A DNA stretch of 36,946 nt, from assembly GCA_017881685.1 (NCBI GenBank), contig JADGQR010000027.1:1-36946 (forward strand), written 5' to 3'. Below are positions 23,945 to 32,328 of this stretch, piece after piece; the stretch's first letter is position 1; every line of letters starts with the position of its first letter. Position numbers and translations under genes: made by a program. Source of the DNA: Gemmatimonadaceae bacterium. Its GTDB lineage: Bacteria; Gemmatimonadota; Gemmatimonadetes; Gemmatimonadales; Gemmatimonadaceae. The notes beneath the pieces are model-generated. The model was given only the letters and a program-made list of their open reading frames with translations, did not search any database and had not been told where the DNA came from.

Positions 23945-24914
23945 AGAAGCCGAGCGCGGCCAGTGGATCCTCGGCCAGCGCAACGGCTTCGCCCTCTCCG
24001 ATGATTCGGAGAGAAGTTCGGAGATCGTCGGGCAACGGTGATCGGATGTCCATCGGCGCGCCAGTTATCGGGTGATTGAACTGGAGCCACGCCGCGTGCA
24101 GAAAATGCCGCTTCGGTGCGAGCCCGACCATTTTCCGCCCTCCGCCGCCGCCGTATGTATCGTCACCCATCACTGGATGCCCAACCGACGCCAGATGAAC
24201 GCGAATCTGGTGGGTTCGTCCCGTGTGCAGCTGCGCACGCAACAAGTCTCCCGGTCCAAATCGGGCTAGACGGAAAAAGTCCGTCTTCGCCTGTCTTCCG
24301 TTAATGACGATTGCCATACGCTTTCGGTCTCGCGGGTCACGCGCGATCGGTTTGTCCACCGTCAGCGTGTCCCCTTCGAGATGTCCCCAGATCATCACCG
24401 CGTACCGGCGCTGCACGCGCCGCGCGGCGATTGCCGAGCTGAGGATTCGGTGCGCCCGATCCGTCTTCGCGACGATCAGCAGTCCCGACGTTTCCTTGTC
24501 GAGACGATGCACGATGCCTGCGCGATCGGGCATCTCACCTTCGGGAAGATCAGTCTCGCGTCCCATCAATGCGTTGACGAGCGTGCCGCTCCAGTTTCCG
24601 GGAGCGGGATGCACCACCATTCCTGCCGGCTTGTCAACGACGAGCAGATACTCGTCCTCGTACTTCACTTCGAGGGGAATCGATTCCGGCAGCATCTCGA
24701 TCTCATGAACTGCCGGCTCTTCAGCGACGACTACATCGCCGGCGACAGGCCTGTAGCTCGCCTTTTGTCTCACGCCATTGACCGTGACGTTGCCGTTTGC
24801 GATGAGCGTCGCGGCTTGCGTTCGCGAAAGTTCTGCACGCCCTGCCACAAGAAGATCGAGGCGAACGTTTCCGTCCGCCTCGATGACAAACTCATGACGC
24901 CTTGCGTCGCTCAG
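23937..24914 (-). CDS. rluD: RluD-family large-subunit 23S rRNA pseudouridine synthase
   Basis: Pseudouridine synthase of the RluA/RluC/RluD family, acting on 23S rRNA helix 69 if truly RluD. The catalytic block is GIVHRLDKETSGLLIVAKT with the invariant Asp, followed by LHTGRTHQIRVHLASVGHPV. The N-terminal S4 domain reads FVIEADGNVRLDLLVAGRAELSRTQ. A GTG at 24848 would cut this S4 domain in two, so I place the start at a CTG (24914), whose TGA overlap with lspA (CTGA) matches the junction style around it. There is no ATG, GTG or TTG in frame that keeps the domain. The start is therefore uncertain; the product family is not. Confidence 0.9.
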   Translation of the reverse strand: MSDARRHEFVIEADGNVRLDLLVAGRAELSRTQAATLIANGNVTVNGVRQKASYRPVAGDVVVAEEPAVHEIEMLPESIPLEVKYEDEYLLVVDKPAGMVVHPAPGNWSGTLVNALMGRETDLPEGEMPDRAGIVHRLDKETSGLLIVAKTDRAHRILSSAIAARRVQRRYAVMIWGHLEGDTLTVDKPIARDPRDRKRMAIVINGRQAKTDFFRLARFGPGDLLRAQLHTGRTHQIRVHLASVGHPVMGDDTYGGGGGRKMVGLAPKRHFLHAAWLQFNHPITGAPMDIRSPLPDDLRTSLRIIGEGEAVALAEDPLAALGFYD

Positions 24915-25456
24915 ATGTCCGAGCTCCCCGTCACCGGCGGCGCTGCTTCGTCGATCATCGGCGCTGCAGGCTCGGTGTTCTCCTCACCCCAGAGTACCCA
25001 CGCCAGAAGAAACGCGCCGATACTCACAGCCATGTCCGCGACGTTGAAAGTCGGCCAGCGTGTGTCACCGATTCCGATATCGATGAAATCAACGACTCCC
25101 TGGGCCGTGCGAATTCGGTCGATGAGATTACCGATCGCGCCGCCGCAGACGAGCGCCACAGCGAGAGTGCGAAGCACATCACCATCGCGCGTTGCACGGT
25201 AAAGACGGCCAAGCACGAACAGTGCGCCCGCCGTGAGAACCATGAAGATCCATCTCGAGTAGTCGCCGAGATGCAGGCCAAAAGCCGCGCCCGGGTTATA
25301 AACGAGAGTGAACCGCACAGCTTCGCCCATCAGCTCGTGCGGTATTCTCATTGGAACGAGCGAATAGACTGCGATCGCCTTGGTGATGACGTCAGCGATG
25401 ACGATCACCACCAGGACGGTCCAGAAAAGCGGAGTGTTAGCCCTGCCTCTTTGCAT
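24911..25456 (-). CDS. lspA: LspA, lipoprotein signal peptidase
   Basis: Inner-membrane aspartic protease that removes signal peptides from prolipoproteins. The protein is about 181 residues with four hydrophobic helices. Landmarks are YNPGAAFG, GGAIGNLIDRI with one catalytic Asp, VVDFIDI, and TFNVADMAVSIG with the other. The ATG at 25456 lies inside the DksA-like gene (20-base overlap), and the first membrane helix follows 8 residues later. Longer upstream starts only add residues from that gene's shadow. An acidic tail of about 20 residues after the last helix is longer than in many LspA. Confidence 0.92.
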   Translation of the reverse strand: MQRGRANTPLFWTVLVVIVIADVITKAIAVYSLVPMRIPHELMGEAVRFTLVYNPGAAFGLHLGDYSRWIFMVLTAGALFVLGRLYRATRDGDVLRTLAVALVCGGAIGNLIDRIRTAQGVVDFIDIGIGDTRWPTFNVADMAVSIGAFLLAWVLWGEENTEPAAPMIDEAAPPVTGSSDI

Positions 25457-25859
25457 CTTCCTCACGCTGCTTGCAGTCGATGCAGAAACGGGCATGCGGC
25501 AGCGCGTCGAGGCGCTCGTAGGCTATTTCATTTCCACAGTTGTGACATTTGCCGAATGTCTCCGGCGAGCGGTAGAGACGGCGAAGCGCTTCATCGAGAT
25601 GCCAGAGAAAACGTCCTTCCTGACTCGCGAACAGGAATGCTTTCTCTCTTTCCATTGCATCGGTGCCCTGATCAGCCATATGGAAGGAGTAGGCGCTGAG
25701 ATTTCCGTCGGCACCCTGCTGAGTCGAGCCGAAAGCCTCGTCATAGTGACCGAGCTCCTTTAGCACTCGTTTGCGCTCTTCAAGAAGCCGCTTCTCGAAA
25801 TGATCGAGATTCTTTTTTGTCATTGCCTTCGGCTTCTTAACGGCGGTCGTTGTTGCCAT
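25437..25859 (-). CDS. DksA/TraR-family C4 zinc-finger protein
   Basis: 140-residue protein. An N-terminal basic lead and a helical pair forming a coiled coil (about 15-85) are followed by a C4 zinc finger C-x2-C-x17-C-x2-C with CHNC and CIDC at the ends. The turn of the coiled coil carries HMADQGTDAMEREK, as in the DksA/TraR relatives with ADxGT sequences. DksA binds in the RNA polymerase secondary channel and helps ppGpp responses, but this subfamily is not well characterised, so the true role is open. It starts right after the ileS stop (TAGATG) and precedes lspA, an order I recall in several phyla. Confidence 0.9.
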   Translation of the reverse strand: MATTTAVKKPKAMTKKNLDHFEKRLLEERKRVLKELGHYDEAFGSTQQGADGNLSAYSFHMADQGTDAMEREKAFLFASQEGRFLWHLDEALRRLYRSPETFGKCHNCGNEIAYERLDALPHARFCIDCKQREEDAKRQG

Positions 25860-28800
25860 CTATACTGCCCTCTCTAATGCGATGCTCGCCGGCTGACCGT
25901 CGATGTCAACCGATTGCGCCGCGTGAAATTTTCCTGTCGTGTCGCCGACCGTCATGTCGAGCGCCAGGACCTCATTGGCAATCCACTCCGAGTGAGCGCG
26001 AATCGCCTGCTCCAGCTCCTCCGTCCCACTCACCATCAGCCGGATGCGATCGCTGACAGCAAAACCGCTGTCCTTACGCATCCTTTGGACCCGGCTCACA
26101 ACCTCTCGAGCCAGCCCCTCGAGCCGAAGCTCAGGAGTGACCTCGGGATCGATAGCAGCGAAGTACCCCGAAGCCTCCTTAACGATCATGTTCCCGGACG
26201 CCCGGCGGATGATGGTCAGATCTTCCGGATCGAGCTCACGCGAATCATTTCCAACAGAGATCGCCAGTGGCTCTCCCTTTTCAAAACCCATCAATGCCTG
26301 ACTGTTGAGAGCCTCGATGGCTTTCGCAGCGAGCGGCGTGGATTTCCCGAACTTCTTTCCAAGCGACCTGAAGTTGGCTTTCGCCTCCAGCGAAACCAGT
26401 GCGTCCGCTGACGACAGGAAACTAACATCCCTGACGTTGAGCTCACCTGAAAGCAGCGGAACGAGCGCGTCGAGCTCCCTGCCGTCGTCATCCGCGCCAA
26501 CCGGAGTCCCCGGAACGACGCAAACCATTTTCGTAAGTGGCTGCCGAACCTTTACACCGGCATCCTCTCGCGCAGCGCGCCCCAGCGTCGAAAGCGTTCT
26601 GATGTGATCCATCGCGCGCTCGAGTCTGAGATCTCTTTCCTTCCCTTCTGTCCGGACGTACGGCGCCAGATGCACAGAGTTTCCTTCCAGTTCGTAGTGC
26701 ACCCAGTCGGTGAGAAACGGCGCAATTGGAGCGAGCAATCTGCACGTGACGACGAGCACTTCGCGAAGTGTCGCAAATGCCGCACGATTGTCTTCACCAT
26801 CGACGTCGTAGAAACGCTGACGGTTCAGACGCACGTACCAGTTCGAGACGTCGTCGACGAAAAAGTTCATCACCGTCGTCGCTGCGATCGTCGCGTCGTA
26901 TCCCTGGAGCGCCGCGTCCGTCTCGGCTTCGACTGCGGCGAGGCGCGACAGAATCCAGCGGTCGATGAGTGGCCGGTCGGCCACTGCCGGATCAGCTGAT
27001 GACGGCTCCCAGCCAAAGTTTGCGTACAGCGCGAAGATTCCGCTGTAGACGTTCTTGAACGTCAGCAGGAATCTCCCCGCTTTCTCGCGAATCGCCTCTT
27101 CGTCGAAACGCCTCGGCACCCATACTTTGCTCGACGCGACGAGAAAAAGTCGCGCGGCGTCTGCGCCGTATTTGTCGAGGATGACCCACGGGTCGACGAC
27201 GTTTCCCTTGCTCTTCGACATCTTCGCGCCTTCGGCGTCGAGCACGAGATCGTTGACGACGACGGATTTGAACGGCGCGGTGTGAACTCCCTCGCCTGTC
27301 GGCGCGCGGTAATCCAGCGTGTTCTTCGGAAGCGCGTCGTCGAGACCTGTAGCAATCGCAAGCAGCGAATAGAACCACCCACGCGTCTGATCCACGCCCT
27401 CGGCGATGAAGTCAGCGGGATAGTTCTGCGCGAGCTTGTCGGCGTTCTCGAATGGATAGTGCCATTGAGCGAACGGCATCGAGCCTGAGTCGAACCAGGT
27501 GTCGATGACCTCAGGTGTGCGATTCATCGTTCCGTCGCACTGGCTGCACGCCCACGAATGCGCGTCGATGTACGGCTTGTGCGGATCGAATCCCTCGCCA
27601 ACGTTCGCGCCCGATTTCGCCGCAAGCTCGGCAAAGCTGCCGATCGCGTCGACGTGTGTGTTGTTCTTGTTGCAGATCCAGAGCGGAAGCGGCGATCCCC
27701 AGTAACGATCGCGGGAGATCGCCCAATCGATGTTGTTGGTGAGCCATTCGCCGAACCGCCCTTCGCCGATTTCTGCCGGATGCCAGTCAACACGGGCATT
27801 CCGGGCGAGCATCGCATCCTTGTACGCGGACGTGCGCACGAACCACGACGTGCGCGCGTAATACAGCAGAGGCGTGTCGCAGCGCCAGCAGTGCGGATAC
27901 GAGTGCTCGAGCGTTCCCGCCTTCCAAAGAACTCCGAGCCGCTTCAGCTCGGCGATGATGTTCTCATCCGCGTTCTTGACGAACATTCCGCCGACAAGCG
28001 GCATCTCTGCGGGAAACTCACCACGGCCGTCAACCGGTTGCACGAATGACAAGCCATTGCGCTGGGCCGCCGCATAATCGTCGGCGCCGAACGCAGGGGC
28101 CATGTGCACCACACCGGTTCCGTCGTCGGCGGAGACGAAACTCTCGCCGACAATTACTTCATGGTTGCCGGTTTTGAGCTCGACCCAGTCGAGCGGGCGC
28201 TTGTATTTCGCGGCGACGAGCTCTGCACCCTTCATCGTGCGAACCGTCGACCATCGATCCGTATAGTCTTCGCCGAGTACGGCGCCCGCACGCGAGGTGG
28301 CGAGAACGATGTTTTCGCTTCCGTCGCCGTTCCGCTTTGTCAGCTCGGAGTACTCGAGATCGGGATGCACCGCGAGCGCAACGTTCGAGACGAGCGTCCA
28401 CGGCGTGGTCGTCCACACGAGGATGCGTCGCCGGACTTTGCCCTCCCCTGCGAGATCGAGCGCGATGTAGACGCTCGGATCCTTTACGTCCTTGTAACCC
28501 TGCGCGACTTCGTGACTCGACAACGCCGTTCCGCAGCGAGCGCAGTACGGCAGGATCTTGTGTCCGCGGTAAAGCCTGTCGCGATCGTAAAGCGTCTTGA
28601 GAGCCCACCACACGCTTTCGACGTAATTGTTGCTGTATGTGACGTATGGGTCGCTGTAGTCGAGCCAGAAGCCGATGCGCTCGCTCAGCTTTTCCCAGTC
28701 GCCGCGGTATTTCCAGACGCTCTCGCGGCAGAGCTGATTGAACTTCTCGACGCCGATCGCCTCGATGTCCTGTTTGCCACTGATGCCGAGGGCCTTCTCG

Positions 28801-29120
28801 ACTTCGATCTCGACGGGGAGACCGTGGGTGTCCCACCCTGCCTTTCGGAGAACGAAAAATCCGCGCATCGCGCGATGGCGACAGAACAGATCCTTGATCG
28901 TTCGCGCAAAGACGTGATGGATTCCCGGACGACCGTTGGCCGTCGGCGGTCCTTCGAAGAAGACGTAACGTGGCTGACCTTCACGGGGCTGTTGCGTCTG
29001 CTCGAACACGCGATCCTCTGCCCAGCGGGAGAGAACCTCCTTCTCGAGCTCGTCCGCAGGCTTGTCGGCCGGCAGCGTGCGATAGCGTGAAGTCGCGACG
29101 AGCGCCCCGTTGTCAGTCAT
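25860..29120 (-). CDS. ileS: Isoleucyl-tRNA synthetase, type 2 (eukaryote-like), with GxHH signature
   Basis: Class I synthetase of 1086 residues that charges tRNA-Ile. The signature near residues 55-69 reads GPPTANGRPGIHH, so the HIGH-like tetrad is G66-I-H-H69, with Gly and His swapped relative to the canonical HxGH. KMSKS is present as AKMSKSKGN. An editing domain (CP1) follows with WTTTPWTL and DDGTGVVHMAPAFG. No C-terminal zinc-finger Cys cluster of bacterial type 1 is visible, and the overall sequence looks like IleRS2. Known work on IleRS2 with a GxHH motif links it to very strong mupirocin resistance. The ATG at 29120 is 45 bases after yggS. Confidence 0.95.
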   Translation of the reverse strand: MTDNGALVATSRYRTLPADKPADELEKEVLSRWAEDRVFEQTQQPREGQPRYVFFEGPPTANGRPGIHHVFARTIKDLFCRHRAMRGFFVLRKAGWDTHGLPVEIEVEKALGISGKQDIEAIGVEKFNQLCRESVWKYRGDWEKLSERIGFWLDYSDPYVTYSNNYVESVWWALKTLYDRDRLYRGHKILPYCARCGTALSSHEVAQGYKDVKDPSVYIALDLAGEGKVRRRILVWTTTPWTLVSNVALAVHPDLEYSELTKRNGDGSENIVLATSRAGAVLGEDYTDRWSTVRTMKGAELVAAKYKRPLDWVELKTGNHEVIVGESFVSADDGTGVVHMAPAFGADDYAAAQRNGLSFVQPVDGRGEFPAEMPLVGGMFVKNADENIIAELKRLGVLWKAGTLEHSYPHCWRCDTPLLYYARTSWFVRTSAYKDAMLARNARVDWHPAEIGEGRFGEWLTNNIDWAISRDRYWGSPLPLWICNKNNTHVDAIGSFAELAAKSGANVGEGFDPHKPYIDAHSWACSQCDGTMNRTPEVIDTWFDSGSMPFAQWHYPFENADKLAQNYPADFIAEGVDQTRGWFYSLLAIATGLDDALPKNTLDYRAPTGEGVHTAPFKSVVVNDLVLDAEGAKMSKSKGNVVDPWVILDKYGADAARLFLVASSKVWVPRRFDEEAIREKAGRFLLTFKNVYSGIFALYANFGWEPSSADPAVADRPLIDRWILSRLAAVEAETDAALQGYDATIAATTVMNFFVDDVSNWYVRLNRQRFYDVDGEDNRAAFATLREVLVVTCRLLAPIAPFLTDWVHYELEGNSVHLAPYVRTEGKERDLRLERAMDHIRTLSTLGRAAREDAGVKVRQPLTKMVCVVPGTPVGADDDGRELDALVPLLSGELNVRDVSFLSSADALVSLEAKANFRSLGKKFGKSTPLAAKAIEALNSQALMGFEKGEPLAISVGNDSRELDPEDLTIIRRASGNMIVKEASGYFAAIDPEVTPELRLEGLAREVVSRVQRMRKDSGFAVSDRIRLMVSGTEELEQAIRAHSEWIANEVLALDMTVGDTTGKFHAAQSVDIDGQPASIALERAV

Positions 29121-29165
29121 GCTGAACGGTTCCGTAGTGGTTCGAGTCTTCCCGGGTCTCGTCGA

Positions 29166-29882
29166 TCATTTGCCACGCTCTCCAAACAGAATCGATCCAA
29201 GGCGCACCATTGTCGCCCCTTCTTCTACTGCCAGCTCGTAATCGTTTGACATTCCCATCGACAATTCAGTCGCCGGGTGTCCGGCCGCCACGAGTATTCG
29301 ATTCGTCTCCCGCACTGCTCTGAACGTTTCACGCAGCTCTGTCTCGTCGGCGCCAAGACGCGCGACAGTCATCGCTCCCCGCACAATTATTCCCTTCATC
29401 GACGTCAGCCGGGCTGCTTCGCCTGCCACTTCATCGATGTCGAATCCGCCCTTCGTCTCTTCCCTGGCCGGATTGACCTGCATCAAAGCTTCAACCGGTC
29501 TTCCGCGCTCGGTCCCGAAGCGATCGATTGCGTCGGCCAGACGCGAGCTGTCGAGCGCGTGAAAGAGACTGAACCTGTCGAGAGACTTCACCTTGTTTCG
29601 CTGAAGATGTCCGATGAGGTGCCAGCGAACCGGCACCGTCACACTGTCCATCTTCCCAAGGGCTTCCTGGACCCTGTTTTCGCCGACATCGGCGATCCCG
29701 CTGTTGAATGCAGCGATGGGAGCTTCGGGTCCGTGAGTCTTGGTGACAGCGATTATCGTCGTCTTCTGGCCATGCCCGCCCCGCTTGGCCGCCGACGCAA
29801 TTCGCTCTCGAATTTCAGCGACCCGCCGTTCCAGGTCCGGAAAAGGCATAGCATTCAAATTTACCGGATTGGGGGGATTCAT
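29166..29882 (-). CDS. YggS-family pyridoxal phosphate homeostasis protein
   Basis: 238-residue PLP-binding TIM-barrel protein. The PLP-lysine block reads IIAVTKTHGPE. Other family blocks are GENRVQE, HLIGHLQRNK, LMQVN and ELSMGMSNDYELAVEEGATMVRLGS. The family binds PLP without known catalysis and buffers PLP and amino-acid metabolism. It often lies next to cell-division or proline genes. I use the first ATG (29882), with a GGGAG site 6 bases before it; a second ATG at codon 12 is also possible. A 152-base gap with a structured element separates it from rseP. Confidence 0.94.
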   Translation of the reverse strand: MNPPNPVNLNAMPFPDLERRVAEIRERIASAAKRGGHGQKTTIIAVTKTHGPEAPIAAFNSGIADVGENRVQEALGKMDSVTVPVRWHLIGHLQRNKVKSLDRFSLFHALDSSRLADAIDRFGTERGRPVEALMQVNPAREETKGGFDIDEVAGEAARLTSMKGIIVRGAMTVARLGADETELRETFRAVRETNRILVAAGHPATELSMGMSNDYELAVEEGATMVRLGSILFGERGK

Positions 29883-29921
29883 TCAACGCTCCCGGTACTG
29901 ATTTCCTCTCCTTCCGGGGGG

Positions 29922-29998
29922 CTTCGGTCTTGCCTCGGCTCGCCTGTCGCCCCGACGGGGGCCGCCATCCGTAGACTGCCGAGGCTCCGCGGCCGAAG
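29922..29998 (-). other. Nested stem-loop in the rseP-yggS gap
   Basis: Within the 152-base gap (29883-30034) there are three nested inverted elements: an outer CTTCGG/CCGAAG pair (29922-29927 with 29993-29998), a middle GCCTCGGC/GCCGAGGC pair (29932-29939 with 29978-29985), and an inner hairpin CCCCGACGGGG (29950-29960). No T-run follows, so it is not a classic terminator. It could be a transcript-processing or regulatory structure, or a short repeat of REP type. The rest of the gap shows nothing else except the yggS ribosome site. Confidence 0.45.
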
Positions 29999-30034
29999 AG
30001 GTCCTGTTGCCCCGACGATCCGCAGCGCCCGCCG

Positions 30035-31201
30035 TTAGCTCAGCCGCGAAACGAAACTCACGATGAGGCGGCGGATGTCGTTGTACGTGACCAGCGCGAA
30101 CAGAAGCAGCACCGCCGCTAAACCAGCGCGCAGGATGTACTCCCGAGTCCGAGAGCTGAACGCACTCCCTTTCAACGATTCGAGAACGTTGATCGCGATC
30201 TGACCACCATCGAGCACTGGAATCGGCAGGAGATTGAACACCGCCAGGTTCGTGCTTATCAACGCTATAAGAAAGAGCAGCTGCTCGGCACCGCCGCGCG
30301 CCGCCTGAACCGACGCCTGCGCGATCATGATCGGACCGCCAAGCTCGCTCGCTGAAACCCTGCGGGTCGCAAGTCCACGAAGCGCGTCGATGACCGTTCC
30401 GGCCATCATCCACGTCGCCCGCGCTCCGCCAGTAATGGCTTCGCCAGCACCGACCGGCTTCGACGACTGACTTGGCACAATCCCGATGCGGCCGACTCTC
30501 TCGACTTTTCCCGTCGAAGGATTGAGAGCTGTGTCGGCACCGGGAGTGATTTCGATCTGCCGGAGCTGGCCACTGCGAAGGACGTCGAACTGCAAAGGAA
30601 CTCCAGGCGAGGCACTCACCTTGGTGACGAGCCCTTCCCAATCGACCTTCGTACCGTTGATCGCAACAATGCTGTCGCCATGCTGAAGGCCGGCCATCGC
30701 CGCAGGCTTTCCAGCAAAGAGCGAGTCAGCCTTGGTCGTCAGGTACGGGTTTCCGTAGTGCATGAACATTCCAGTCGTTACGACGAACGCGAGAAGCACG
30801 TTCATCGTCACGCCAGAGAGGAGAATCATCATCCTCGCCCACAACGGCTTCGACTCGAACCAGCGGTCCTGTGGAATTGGCTTCGGACCAAACGGTATCA
30901 TCGCATCCGGATCGAGCGGCTCTCCACCAGGCGCAATCTGAGTCGCGCTGTTCTCTGCACCGCCCTCGAGAAATGCCGTCGCTTCATCTTCCTTCGACGC
31001 CATTCGCACATAACCACCGATGGGAAGAAGGGCGAGCACGTACTCGGTCTCGCCATGGCGTCGGCGCCAAAGCGCCTTTCCGAATCCGATCGAAAACCGC
31101 GGTGTGTAAACGCCGACTGCCTTGGCCGCGAGAAAGTGGCCAAGCTCGTGCACGAACACGACAAGTCCGAAGACAAAGATCGGCGCTATGTATGCCAGCA
31201 T
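30035..31201 (-). CDS. rseP: RseP-type site-2 zinc metalloprotease
   Basis: Intramembrane protease of the M50 family, which cleaves anti-sigma factors or remnant signal peptides. The protein is 388 residues. HExxH is at H18-E-L-G-H22 in the first membrane helix, the third ligand block is NLLPIPVLDGG near 335-345, and one PDZ domain (about 165-235, GLQHGDSIVAINGTKVDWEG) lies between. There is one PDZ instead of the two in E. coli. The ATG at 31201 shares its A with the dxr stop (TGATG). Genetically it follows cdsA-dxr, the standard order. It ends in VSFVSRLS, before a structured gap. Confidence 0.94.
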   Translation of the reverse strand: MLAYIAPIFVFGLVVFVHELGHFLAAKAVGVYTPRFSIGFGKALWRRRHGETEYVLALLPIGGYVRMASKEDEATAFLEGGAENSATQIAPGGEPLDPDAMIPFGPKPIPQDRWFESKPLWARMMILLSGVTMNVLLAFVVTTGMFMHYGNPYLTTKADSLFAGKPAAMAGLQHGDSIVAINGTKVDWEGLVTKVSASPGVPLQFDVLRSGQLRQIEITPGADTALNPSTGKVERVGRIGIVPSQSSKPVGAGEAITGGARATWMMAGTVIDALRGLATRRVSASELGGPIMIAQASVQAARGGAEQLLFLIALISTNLAVFNLLPIPVLDGGQIAINVLESLKGSAFSSRTREYILRAGLAAVLLLFALVTYNDIRRLIVSFVSRLS

Positions 31202-32328
31202 CAGAACAGCTCCATTACATGCTTTCGCGCTGAGGCATCCGCCTCGAGCAGCTCTTCCCTGTTACCACTCGGTAAATCACTCAGACGCTCGAGAGCCGAC
31301 TCGATCGCCTTTGGAATGTCACCGAATTTGATTCGTCCCGCGAGGAACAATGCAACCGCCTGCTCGTTTGCCGCATTGTAGATGGCAGGGGCCGCGCCAC
31401 CGCGCTCGCCTGCCGCGATTCCCAGCCCGAGAGCGGGAAATTGCGACATCGCCACCGGCTCGAACGTCAGAGGCGAGTTCGCCACCGGATCGAATCCTCC
31501 TACACCGTCGTCGCTCGCGCGTTCAGGATGTGTCAGCGCATAGAGGACGGGCAGCTCCATGCTCGGCACGCTCATCTGGGCAACGACGCTTCCGTCGATG
31601 AACTCTACGAATGAATGCACAATGCTCTGCGGATGCACAACGACGTCGATCTGATCGTAGTCCAGGCCGAACAGGAAATGCGCTTCGATCACTTCGAGTG
31701 CCTTGTTCGCCAGCGTCGCGCTGTCGATCGTGATCTTGCGTCCCATGGTCCATGTAGGATGACGAAGCGCATCCTCGAGAGTTGCATCGGCGAGCTGCTG
31801 TTCGCTCCAGCCGCGGAACGGTCCGCCCGACGCCGTGAGAATGATGCGACGCACCTCCGACCTTGGACGCGTTCCAATGCACTGAAGTATCGCGCTGTGC
31901 TCGCTGTCTACCGGAACGATCTCGCCTCCTCCTTCCCTGCACGCCTGCTCGGCAAGCGCGCCGGCGACGACGAGAGTTTCCTTGTTGGCTAACGCGACTC
32001 GCTTTCCCGCGCGCAATGCAGCAAGAGTTGCATCGAGTCCAGCGGCACCGACAACAGCATTGAGAACGATCGAAGTGTCTTCACGCGTCGCAGCCTCGAC
32101 GAGCACATCCGAGCCGCCACCCCAGCCGGCGTGAAGCTCGTCATCACCGCACACGAGCCCGACATACGACGGGAGAAATTCCTTTTCCTGTTCGCGAAGC
32201 AGCGCCGAATTTGTGTTCGCTGTCAAAGCAGTGACGACAAACCGCTCGCGCTGGCGTGCAAGAACACGAAGCGCCGTCGTTCCGATCGAGCCCGTCGATC
32301 CGAGGATCGCGACTCCCTTCGGAGTCAT
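31201..32328 (-). CDS. dxr: 1-deoxy-D-xylulose 5-phosphate reductoisomerase
   Basis: Second step of the MEP pathway for isoprenoids, converting DXP to MEP with NADPH. The protein is 375 residues. The Rossmann block is VAILGSTGSIGTTAL. ALANKETLVVAG, PVDSEHSAI with metal-binding residues, LTASGGPFR and GRKITIDSATLANK are conserved blocks. It starts in a 4-base overlap with cdsA and ends with the one-base overlap to rseP. Presence of dxr shows that the organism makes IPP by the MEP route. Confidence 0.96.
   Translation of the reverse strand: MTPKGVAILGSTGSIGTTALRVLARQRERFVVTALTANTNSALLREQEKEFLPSYVGLVCGDDELHAGWGGGSDVLVEAATREDTSIVLNAVVGAAGLDATLAALRAGKRVALANKETLVVAGALAEQACREGGGEIVPVDSEHSAILQCIGTRPRSEVRRIILTASGGPFRGWSEQQLADATLEDALRHPTWTMGRKITIDSATLANKALEVIEAHFLFGLDYDQIDVVVHPQSIVHSFVEFIDGSVVAQMSVPSMELPVLYALTHPERASDDGVGGFDPVANSPLTFEPVAMSQFPALGLGIAAGERGGAAPAIYNAANEQAVALFLAGRIKFGDIPKAIESALERLSDLPSGNREELLEADASARKHVMELF

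Noticed and set aside
28104-29090. 328-codon plus-strand frame opposite ileS
   Set aside because: Entirely antisense to the conserved N-terminal half of IleRS, so a GC-driven shadow.
29883-30641. 252-codon minus-strand frame overlapping rseP and the rseP-yggS gap
   Set aside because: Lies in another frame of rseP and continues into an Arg-rich tail across the structured gap. No ribosome site or domain supports it.
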